A DNA stretch of 64,000 nt, taken from the NCBI RefSeq assembly GCF_042646065.1, contig NZ_JBHRTA010000027.1:13403-77402 (forward strand). The letters run 5' to 3'. Both the position numbers and the translations under genes were made by a program. This DNA is from Parapedobacter deserti (GTDB lineage: Bacteria > Bacteroidota > Bacteroidia > Sphingobacteriales > Sphingobacteriaceae). The notes below the pieces were generated by a model that made no database searches, was not told the DNA's origin, and saw nothing but the letters and a program-made list of their open reading frames with translations. Position 1 is the stretch's first letter. The number at the start of each line of letters is the position of its first letter. This document shows, piece by piece, positions 53,550 through 63,300 of the stretch.

Positions 53550-54468
53550 ACGCACAACCGCTAAATTACTGCTGGCGGGGGGCGCCCAGCTGCTAGTGGG
53601 TGGTTTGTTGCGCGGGGCAGTACGGGGGATCGCCGGCACTCCCGTCGGCAATCCCATCATCGGGTTGCAGACCTATAGCTTGCGGGATCGGCCGTTTACG
53701 GAGGCGGTAGCGGCGATGAGCCAGCTCGGTATCGGCCATTGTGAGCTGTGGGAAGGTCATGTTGAGCCGTGGGAATACCGCTGGCGGCGCGGTCTCTCGG
53801 CCGAGGAGCAGGCTGAAAGCCGGCGCGGCCTGGCCGAATGGCGCCAGCACGTGGCAATGGAGGCGCTGGGCGAAATCCGCAACCTGCTCGGGCAGGCCGG
53901 CATCCGCATGGTGGCATACAACGCCACATTCAAAGACGGGATAAGCGACCACGACTTGGACCTGGCTTTCCGGATCGCCGTGGCGTTGGGCGTCGATACG
54001 ATCAACAGCTCGGCTACGGTGAACGTGATGCCGCGGGTCGACAAATGCGCGCAGCAGTACGGCATCCGCGTAGGGTTGCATAACCATGCGAATGTGCACG
54101 ATCCGAACGAGTTTGCAACGCCGGAAAGCTTTTTCCGGGGGCTGTCCGGACGCTCTGACTACATCGGTATTAACCTGGACACGGGGCATTTCACCGCGGC
54201 CGGATACGATCCGCTGGCATTTATCGAAGCGCACCATGAGCGCATTTTTAGTATACACCTCAAAGACCGCCTGAAAGGCCAAGGTGCCCGCGTGCCTTTT
54301 GGTATGGGTGATACACCGCTTGCCGCAATCTTACAGCTGATACAACGCAAACAGTGGGCAATACCGGCATGTATCGAATATGAATATGAAGGCGGCGAAA
54401 CCGTGGTCGCGATCAGGCAGTGCCTGGATTATTGCTATGAATCCCTTAATCAAAATAGCTCGAAATGA
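53542..54468 (+). CDS. Secreted TIM-barrel sugar isomerase/epimerase family protein
   Basis: A 308-residue xylose-isomerase-like TIM barrel (AP endonuclease 2 superfamily). It opens with a signal-type segment (MNRRTTAKLLLAGGAQLLVG), possibly Tat-type. Barrel motifs: IIGLQTYSLRDRP, GIGHCELWEGH, GIRVGLHNHANVHDP (metal His), IGINLDTGHFTAAG, and IFSIHLKDRL. Such proteins convert or cleave oxidised sugars or inositols and are often paired with Gfo/Idh enzymes, as here. ATGA overlap (54465-54468) with the next gene. Confidence 0.88.
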   Translation: MNRRTTAKLLLAGGAQLLVGGLLRGAVRGIAGTPVGNPIIGLQTYSLRDRPFTEAVAAMSQLGIGHCELWEGHVEPWEYRWRRGLSAEEQAESRRGLAEWRQHVAMEALGEIRNLLGQAGIRMVAYNATFKDGISDHDLDLAFRIAVALGVDTINSSATVNVMPRVDKCAQQYGIRVGLHNHANVHDPNEFATPESFFRGLSGRSDYIGINLDTGHFTAAGYDPLAFIEAHHERIFSIHLKDRLKGQGARVPFGMGDTPLAAILQLIQRKQWAIPACIEYEYEGGETVVAIRQCLDYCYESLNQNSSK

Positions 54469-55745
54469 ATTCGAATGCAACGCATACCAATCGACGAACG
54501 TTTGTCAAACAGGCCGCTGCTTTAGCTGGCATTTCCATTTTACCCCGGCACGTATTGGGCGGACGTGGCTACCACGCCCCGAGCGATCAGGTGACCTTGG
54601 GGTTTATCGGTGGTGGACGGCAGGCGCTGTCGCTGCAGCGTTCGTTTGCGAAGACCGGACGGGCGAAAATTGTTGCCTGTGCCGAAGTGTACCGCGCGAA
54701 ACTGGCGCATTTTGTCGCGCAGTTGGACAGCTATGCGGGACAAACAGCGGCTTCCTGCCGTTCGCTCATTGATTTCCGCGAGCTATTGGCGATGGAAGGC
54801 GTCGATGCGGTGGTCATCGCCACGCCGGATCACTGGCATGGGGTGATGGCTGTCGCCGCAGCCCGGGCACGAAAGGGGATTTATTGCGAGAAGCCGCTGG
54901 CATTGACGGTGGGTGAGGGGCGGGCTATCGTCGACGCTGCCGCCCGCTATGATGTGGCATTCCAGACGGGTAGCATGCAGCGTTCGGCGCAGGAATTCCG
55001 GCAGGCAGTAAACTTGGTGCGTAATGGAGTTCTGGGCCACATTCAGCGTGTCACCGTCAACATCGGCGGGCCGCCTAAGCCCTACGACCTACCGAAAGAG
55101 CCGATCCCTGCCGGCCTCGACTGGTCATTTTGGCTTGGGCCAAACGAGCCGGTGCACTTCAACCATGAGCTTGCGCCGGTTACCGGCGACCCGCTATGGG
55201 CACGGTGGCGGTACTACGAGGGCCTTGGCGGTGGCGATATGACCGATTGGGGTGCGCACATGTTCGATATCGCTCAGTGGGCGCTGGACATGGACGGGAG
55301 CGGACCGGTGTCGGTAGAACCGCAGGTAATTGACGGGAAGCCGCAGCTGATGTATCGGTATGCCAGCGGGGTGACGATGGTTCAGCGCGATCATGAGCCG
55401 GGCCGGCATGTGGTTTTCGGGGGCACGGAAGGGTCATTACGGGTGCAACGCCGCAAGCTGGAGACGAATCCGTCTGGATTGGCGAGCACCGTGCTGCGGG
55501 AAAACGCCGAGCGAGTATACCACAGTGATAATCATTACGTGGATTTCTTGAATGCGGTTGTGCACCGCTCGCCTACCATATGCCCCCCGGAGACCGGCCA
55601 TCGGACCAATACGGTTTGTGTACTGGGCAATATTGCTTATCGGCTGAATAGGGCGCTGATCTGGGATCCCACACGCGAACGTTTTGCGGACGATCCCATG
55701 GCCGACGCATTGTTGACACGTGGATGGCAAAACGGCTGGGTCTAA
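54465..55745 (+). CDS. Secreted Gfo/Idh/MocA family oxidoreductase
   Basis: A 426-residue NAD(P)-dependent oxidoreductase. A Tat-type leader is likely (NRRTFVKQAAALAG). Rossmann segment LGFIGGGRQALSLQRSF, then the EKPLALTV block (CEKPLA; Lys is the usual catalytic residue), and a C-terminal alpha/beta domain with GGGDMTDWGAHMFDIAQWAL. Secreted members of this type oxidise sugars at C3, or inositols, before a partner enzyme acts. Last gene of the operon. Confidence 0.92.
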   Translation: MNSNATHTNRRTFVKQAAALAGISILPRHVLGGRGYHAPSDQVTLGFIGGGRQALSLQRSFAKTGRAKIVACAEVYRAKLAHFVAQLDSYAGQTAASCRSLIDFRELLAMEGVDAVVIATPDHWHGVMAVAAARARKGIYCEKPLALTVGEGRAIVDAAARYDVAFQTGSMQRSAQEFRQAVNLVRNGVLGHIQRVTVNIGGPPKPYDLPKEPIPAGLDWSFWLGPNEPVHFNHELAPVTGDPLWARWRYYEGLGGGDMTDWGAHMFDIAQWALDMDGSGPVSVEPQVIDGKPQLMYRYASGVTMVQRDHEPGRHVVFGGTEGSLRVQRRKLETNPSGLASTVLRENAERVYHSDNHYVDFLNAVVHRSPTICPPETGHRTNTVCVLGNIAYRLNRALIWDPTRERFADDPMADALLTRGWQNGWV

Positions 55746-55758
55746 GCGAATGATGTTT

Positions 55759-55779
55759 TTATTCGACCTGATGCAGCTC
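55759..55779 (-). pseudogene. Remnant of the 3' end of an acetolactate decarboxylase gene
   Basis: Minus strand encodes ELHQVE and a stop, the same six C-terminal residues as the intact gene at 18725; 19 of 20 bases match (55760-55779 against 18726-18745). It lies immediately before the XRE remnant. Confidence 0.65.
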
Positions 55780-55797
55780 TCAGTTCTGTTTTGCTTC

Positions 55798-55941
55798 CGC
55801 GTAAACGTCTCTAGGTAAACCATCAACTCCATCGAAATCGGAAAGTTCGTGCCGTCTACCGTGCTGGCCCTAAAAATCGCTAAGGTGTTCGATACCACGG
55901 TAGAGGAAGTATTTGCATTGGAACCAGAAAATTGGCGGTAA
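55798..55941 (+). pseudogene. Truncated, interrupted copy of the XRE regulator gene
   Basis: Reads RVNVSR-stop-TINSIEIGKFVPSTVLALKI and on to FALEPENWR-stop, matching codons 22-68 of the gene at 20995-21201. The 5' third is missing, and one CAA Gln codon has become TAA at about 55816. With the adjacent decarboxylase remnant it looks like the two ends of a duplicated block whose middle has been deleted. Confidence 0.85.
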
Positions 55942-56131
55942 CTCACGTTTACGAAAAAAACTTAGTGAAAGCTTCGCTTTTTACGTTTGACGTATTATTT
56001 TTGCCGCACCAGAAAAACATACGCTACGGATTAAAAAACAAGACTAAGATAAATAACCATCTACCAGGTTTCTTTGCTTAATACGCTATTGGCGTAAACA
56101 ACCTTACCGTGTAGATACTAAAACAACACTC
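55942..56131. other. Intergenic region upstream of the S74/giant protein operon
   Basis: AT-rich. TATTTTTG at 55996-56003 is a full TAnnTTTG match, but the nearest TTTG (55986-55989) is too close to be its -33 element. A short hairpin around 55965-55984 (GTGAAAGC with GCTTTTTAC) ending in T residues may be a weak terminator. Nothing else recognised. Confidence 0.4.
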
Positions 56132-57316
56132 ATGAAAAAAGCTCTACTTTTTTTGGTGGCCAGCGGCTGCCTGTATGCGAATGCCCAGGTGGGTATCGGA
56201 ATTGAAAACCCGCAAACAGGTCTTCATGTGGCCGACAGCGCGGTGGCGTTTACCAAGGTTGGCGACGTAGAAGCCTCCAGCATAGCACCGATTAGCGGCG
56301 AGGGTCGCCGCCTGATGTGGTATCCTGAAAAGGCGGCCTTCCGGGTAGGGTATGTTGGCAGTTTCGGTAGTACGTATTGGAATGCCAATAATGTGGGGAA
56401 CTATTCGTTTGCTTCAGGAAGCAACACCCGCGCTGCTGGTGCAAATTCCGTTGCCATGGGATTGGCTACGACCGCATCGGGCAACGAGTCCGTCGCACTT
56501 GGAAATAATGGTACAGCCAGTAACGAACGGGCGTTTGCCTTTAACGGCACGGCTTCGGGCATAGGGGCGGTAGCGATCGGATCGGGCGCTCAGGCGACAA
56601 ACGATGATGCACTGGCGATGGGGCCGTCATCCATAGCCGGTGGTTTGGCTTCCATTGTGATCGGCCCATCGATTGCAAACGGCAACTTTGCGGTGGCGAT
56701 TGGTTTACAAAACAGTGCGAGCGGACAGTTTTCAGTGGCGATCGGCAAAAATGCACGCACAGCTCGCAGGCAGGGGGCTATGGTGTTGGGGGATGCCTCG
56801 GCCAGTTTTTCGAGCGACAGTGTATACGCCACTGCTAATAATCAGATGACCATGCGATTTGCGGGAGGATATCGGCTGTTTACCAACCAAGGACTCACTT
56901 CAGGTGTGGAAATGGTCGCCGGTGGCGGCTCGTGGAGCAGCGTGAGCGACCGCAATAAGAAGGAGAATTTTCAGGAGATCGACGTCGAATCGATTTTACA
57001 AAAAGTTGCGATGATTCCCGTGACGCGTTGGAACTACAAGAGCCAGCCGACCGACCAACAGCACATCGGCCCCACAGCGCAGGACTTCCATACGGCGTTC
57101 CAGCTGGATGGCGTGGGTAACGACACGACCATCAATACCGTGGATATCGATGGCGTAAACATGGCCGCCATCCAGGCGCTTGAAAAACGGACGGCTACGC
57201 TCAAAGCGGAAAACGACCAGCTGAAAGCGCAATTGGAAGCCGTGCTGGTACGGATGACCGCACTCGAGCAACAAATAGCAGACGCGGCGAAAGATACTCG
57301 GATACCCACCGAATAA
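56132..57316 (+). CDS. Head-repeat protein with C-terminal S74 intramolecular chaperone domain
   Basis: A 394-residue secreted protein (signal peptide ending YANAQ). Residues about 85-215 contain YadA-head-like short repeats (NSVAMGLATTASGNESVALG, VAIGSGAQAT, FAVAIGLQNSASG), which form trimeric beta-rolls in adhesins and tail fibres. The C-terminal 130 residues are a peptidase_S74/endosialidase-chaperone domain (SDRNKKENFQEID, WNYKSQ, HIGPTAQDF) ending in a coiled coil (about 350-385, LEKRTATLKAENDQLKAQLE). It should trimerise and may self-cleave. The giant T9SS gene starts 14 bp downstream. Confidence 0.88.
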   Translation: MKKALLFLVASGCLYANAQVGIGIENPQTGLHVADSAVAFTKVGDVEASSIAPISGEGRRLMWYPEKAAFRVGYVGSFGSTYWNANNVGNYSFASGSNTRAAGANSVAMGLATTASGNESVALGNNGTASNERAFAFNGTASGIGAVAIGSGAQATNDDALAMGPSSIAGGLASIVIGPSIANGNFAVAIGLQNSASGQFSVAIGKNARTARRQGAMVLGDASASFSSDSVYATANNQMTMRFAGGYRLFTNQGLTSGVEMVAGGGSWSSVSDRNKKENFQEIDVESILQKVAMIPVTRWNYKSQPTDQQHIGPTAQDFHTAFQLDGVGNDTTINTVDIDGVNMAAIQALEKRTATLKAENDQLKAQLEAVLVRMTALEQQIADAAKDTRIPTE

Positions 57317-57330
57317 CCTAAAATATACGC

Positions 57331-60300
57331 ATGAAACGTAGTTATCCCTTTGCGTGGTTAAGCGCTAAGATGTTCGTTGCGTTGGGCTGGTGCATTCTGG
57401 GATGTATGTCGGCACAGGCGCAATTTACAGTAATCAACAGTAAAGTGGTTGTTAAGCCGAACACGCTTTTTTCAGTAGAAGGCCTAACGTTTAACCCCGC
57501 AGCAGAAATAACGTTTACAAAAAATCAGCTCCGGAAGTCTGACGACCCGGTAGACTATGCCGGGAGCCCCTCGGTAAACCAGGTGTTTGTGTTTGGTGCA
57601 CCGTTCGCATACACGGGTATACTGCGGTTCCCGTATACGGACGCTATGCTGAGTGGCGAGCCTGCCAGTAACCTGAGGTTGATCTATGCCCCGGAGGAAG
57701 GCGGGCCATTTACCCTGATTCCCCAAACGGTGGTGATCGAAAGCGAGCGATTCGCGGAATATAATTTTGAAACATCGACGACGCTACAGCAGCTCAGTGC
57801 CCTGGCGGCCGATGTGATGCCGCCGGTGGTAACAGCAATCCAAGTGAGCGGCACGCCTTTAGCCACAGCGGAAGCGGTCCAGTTTACCGTAGTCTTTGAT
57901 GAGGTGCCAGCAAATGCTTCGATAACGGATTTCTCAATCACCGCAAGCGGAACGGCCAGTGGAACGATTGCCAGCATATCACCGGTAAACGCCAATACGA
58001 TAACGGTAACCGTTGACAATATCGCCGGCACCGGTGCCCTGCGGCTGGATGTAAAGGCCAACTCGGGAATTACGGATACCGAGGGCAACGGCAACGGTAC
58101 CAACGGCTATGTGGCGGCGTTTACTTCGGGGGAGGAACACGCGGTAGACCGCGAGGCGCCGGATGCTCCCTCGCAGCCGGTGTTGGATCCGGCGTCGGAT
58201 ACAGGCACAAGCAACAGCGACGGCATCACTAGCGACAATACACCTACATTAACGGGAACCGCGGAAGCGAATAGTACCGTGAGACTTACATCGGATGCCG
58301 ACGGCGTACTGGGGACTGTCACGGCTAATGGTAGTGGCATGTGGGCCTTTGCGCCGGGTACGCCACTGACCGATGGTCCACATGAACTGACCGCCACGGC
58401 GACGGATGCCGCAGGTAATATGAGCGTAGCCTCGGCAGCGCTGACCATCGTGATCGATACGGAGCCGCCTACATTATATATCAGCAGTGACATGACTGCG
58501 CTGAAAGCTGGTGAAACCGCTGAGCTGACGTTTACGATTAGTGAGCCGGTAACGAGTTTCTCGGCCGGTGATGTGACGGTATCGGGCGGCACGCTGTCTG
58601 GTCTTTCTGGCAGCATCACCGATTATACGGCAACGTTCGTCCCCACCGCGAACACGACAGTGACGGCCACAGTTGACGTAGCGGCGGGCCGCCTTACCGA
58701 TGCGGCGGGCAACGGCAATACCGCGGCCACGCAGCTAACCATTTTGGTGGATACCGATATCCCCGATGGCTATACGGTATCCATCGACCAAGCAGAGATC
58801 ACGCTGGTGAACCAATCTGCCCTGAGTTTCACCTTCAGCGGCGCAGAAGTGAATACCACCTTTGACTATACGATAACCAGCAGTGGAGGAGGTACGCCGA
58901 TCTCGGGCAGTGGTACGGTCGCCGACGCCGGTGAGCAGATAACGGGCATCGATGTGTCCGGCCTGGCCAACGGCACGCTGACCGTGAGCGTTACGCTCAC
59001 GGATCCGGCGGGCAACGAAGGAAACCCCGCCACGGATAACGTGACCAAGAGCGTTAATCACCCGCCGCAGCTCACGGCCTCCGGTGGCCTGGCCACTTTC
59101 ACCGAACCGGTAAGCGGTTCCCCCGAGCCGGTGGCGGTCGATGACGGGCTTTCGGTCTTTGACCTGGACAACGAGACGCTGGCTTCGGCGGTGGTGGCGA
59201 TAGCCGGAAACTTTCAGGCGGGCGAGGATGTGTTGGGTTTTACCAACAATGGTTTAACGATGGGCAATATCGCGGGCAGCTACAATGCGGGTATCGGCTC
59301 ACTGACGCTCACCTCGGCGGGAGCAACGGCGACTTTGGTGCAATGGCAGGCGGCACTCCGGGCGGTGGCCTATAGCAATACCTCCGCGACGCCGAATACC
59401 GCGGCACGCACGGTGAGCTTTACGGTAAGCGATGGCGTAGATAACAGCGCCCCGGCAACACGGACGGTTAACGTGGTAGCGGTGAATACCGCGCCGGTGG
59501 TTACCCTACCGGCAACCATAGCGTTGGTTGAGGATGTATCCGTTGCCCTCACGGGCATCAGCTTTGCCGACGCGGATGCGGGGGCGGCACCGGTCACGAC
59601 GACTTTCTCGGTTCCGGCGGGCTCGCTGGCGGCGACCAGCGGATCGGGAGTGACAGTCGGCGGTACGGGCAGCGCGCTGATATTGACCGGGGCGATCGCA
59701 GACATCAACGCATTCATCGCTGCGAGTGGCCTAACCTATACGCCCGCAGCGAACGCGACGGCGGATGTAACGCTGACGGTGAAAATAAACGACAACGGCC
59801 ACACCGGCCCGGGCGGGGCCCAGCAGGATTCCGGTACAGTGACCCTGCAGATCGCAGCGGTGAACGATGCGCCTGTGATAACGGCTCCCGGTTCGATAAC
59901 GGTTACCGAAGATGAAGCCAGTGCCATTACGGGCATCAGCTTCTCGGATGTGGATGCCGGAATGGGTATGGTAACCGCTACCTTTTCGGTGCCGAGCGGT
60001 ACGCTTGCGGCGACCAGCGGCGGCGGCATATCGGTCAGCGGATCGGGAACCTCCGTGCTGACGATCACGGGCACGATGGCGGATATCAATGCCTTTATTG
60101 CTTCAAGTAACGTGACATACACCACTGCGCTGAATGCGACTTCAAACGTGGTGCTGACCGTGAATATCAATGATAACGGCAACACGGGATCGGGTGGATC
60201 CCAGGAGGATACTGTAACGGTAACGCTGGTGGTAACGGCGGTAAACGATGCCCCTGTGAATACGGTTCCGGGCGCACAGTCGGTCGACCAGGACGGGGTA

Positions 60301-63300
60301 CTGGTATTCAGCACGGGCAACGGCAATGCGATTTCCGTCTCGGATGCGGATGCGGGAGGGGGTAGTATACTGGTCTCGCTGACGGCTACGAATGGGCTGC
60401 TGAAGCTGGGAGGTACCACGGGATTGACCTTCATAATAGGTAACGGCACAGCTGATGAAACGATGGAGTTCGAAGGCACCATAGCAGACATCAACCTTGC
60501 ACTGAATGGATTGTCTTTCATGCCGATGGACGGCTACAACGGCCCGGCGAGCCTGCAGATTGTCTCCGATGATCTCGGGTTGACCGGGGCCGGCGGCAAC
60601 CAGACGGATACCGATGTAATCGCTATTACCGTCAATCCCATCAATCCGCGAATCACCGGCGTGAATGCACCCGGTCCGGATGAATTGTATAAAATAGGAG
60701 ACATCATCTGGCTGACGGTCTCGTTCGACCAACCGGTGTTCGTCAATACCTCAGGCGGTATACCAACGCTGTTGCTGGAGACCGGCAGTGTGGACCGTGA
60801 GGCTGCGTATATTTCCGGATCGGAATCCAATACGCTGACGTTTAACTATACCGTTCAGGCGGGCGATATCAGTGCCGACCTGGACTACACTTCTACCGGG
60901 GCACTGGCGCTTAACGGTGCCACAATACGGAACAGCTCCGCCCTGGATGCGGTGCTGACGCTTCCGGCCCCCGGCAGCCCCAGTTCCCTGGCAGGGCAGC
61001 ACGATATCGTGATCGATGGCGTGGCACCGACGGTAACATCGGTCGCTGTGCCTGTAAACGGCTATTACCGGGAAGGGGATATCCTCAGCTTTACCGTAAA
61101 CCTCAGCGAGAACGTGGCGTTGAATACCACGGGTGGCACGCCCTACCTGGAGGTAACGATCGGCACGGCCATAGTGCAGGCGAGCTATGTGAGCGGTTCT
61201 GGCACCAGCGCACTGGTATTCCATTACACCATCCAAAGTGGTGATATGGATATGGACGGCATTGCGTTGGGCAGCAGTATCGTGCCGGGCGGCGGCACCC
61301 TTCGGGATGCTGCCGGCAACGATGCGGTGCCGGCGCTTAGTAACGCAGGAGGTACCGGCGGTGTGCTTGTCAACACGGCACATCCTTCCGTTACCCTGTC
61401 TACCACTGCCGCATCGCCAACCAACCGGGCGTTTGCAGTGAGCATCGTATTCAGCGAAGCGGTAACGGGCTTTTCCCCGGGCGATCTGTCCACCACCAAC
61501 GCTACGCTCAGTAACCTGCAAACCGCTGACAATATTATGTACACGGTACAGGTAACGCCTTTGGCGGACGGTGCCGTGACGATACAGGTACCGGCGGGCG
61601 CAGCCCAGAATATAGGTAATAATGATAATACGGCTTCCAATGCCCTGAGCCTAAAGTATGATGGCACGGCTCCTGCAGTGATTGCCCGGAACGTCACGGT
61701 TTACCTGGATGCATCGGGAACGGCTGGTATTACCGCAGGGGATATCGACAACGGCAGTGCGGATGCATCGGGAATTGCCGGCATGGTGCTCAGCCAATAT
61801 GATTTCGACTGTTCACATGCCGGAGACAATACCGTCACCCTGACGGTCACCGATGCAGCCGGTAACATCGCGAGTGCTGATGCCACGGTGACCGTGGTGG
61901 ATAATATTGCCCCGGCAGTGGCTGCCCGGGACATCACGGTGTACCTCGATGCGTCCGGAACGGTAAGCATCAACACGGCCGATATCAACAACGGCAGCTC
62001 GGATGCGTGCGGCATTGCGACCATCACGCTTAACCGGACCGGCTTCGATCGTAGCCATTTGGGCGATAACACCGTGACGTTGACGGTCACCGATGTGAAT
62101 GGCAACCGGGCGAGCGCTGATGCCACGGTGACCGTGGTAGACAACATCGCTCCGGTGGTGACTTCGGTGGGTGTGCCGGCCGGCGGTTATTACCGCGAAG
62201 GGGACATGATGGACTTCACGGTGAGTTTCAGCAAAATGGTAACGGTTGATGAAAACGCGGGCACACCTTATATGGAGCTCACTGTGGGGACGGCTACCGT
62301 GCGGGCAGCCTATGCCGGTGGCTCGGGCAGCGATGCCCTGCAATTCAGCTACACGGTACGTGCGGGCGATCATGATATGGACGGCATCGCCGTGGGCGGT
62401 TCCATCGTGCCGGACGGCGGCACGATACGGGATGTGGCAGGCAACGATGCGGTGACGGAACTGAATAACGTGGGCAATACCGGCGGGGTGCTGGTCAATA
62501 CGACGCAGCCAAGTGTTGTACTGGCCACCGAGGCGGTATCGCCGGTGACTGCGCCGTTCGTGGTAATAGCCACTTTCAGCGAGGTGGTGACCGGGTTTGC
62601 GCTGGATGATATCACCGTGGCGAATGCCACATTGGGAGAATTCCAGACGACAGACAATATAACTTATACGTTCCTTGCGACACCGGCAGCCGGAGGTGCG
62701 GTGCTGGTTTCGGTTCCGGCCAATGCGGCCTTCAATATCGCCGGCAATGGAAACGGTGCATCCAATGTGTTGGATATACAGTATAACCAGACGATCACGG
62801 GTATCACGCTTTCGGACGGCGGCTTCGTCTATGACGGCACGGCCAAATCATTGGCCGTCGTGGGCCCGCTGCCCGTGGGCGCGTCAGTGAGCTATGCGGG
62901 CAACAGCCGCACGGACGTCGGTACGCAGGACGTGACGGCTACCATCAGCGGCGATAACTATGAGACGCTGGTGCTGACCGCTACACTGCGGATCACGCCG
63001 GCGACACGGACGCTGGCTTTCCCGGTATTTTCAGCGAAAACCTACGGGGATTCTGACTTCGCCGCCGGGGCGAGCGCCAGCAGCGGTGAGGAAATACAGT
63101 ACGCAAGCAGCAATACCGCAGTGGCGGAGATCACGGCCGGTGGGCTGATCCGCATCAATGGCGCGGGTGAGGCGATGATCACGGCGACGGTGCCGGAGAA
63201 CGGCAACTACAGCAACCGGCCGGAGGTCGGCCAGGTACTGACGGTGCATCAGGCACGGCAGTCGATCACCTTCAACGCGCCGGCTTCGGTAAACCGCGAT

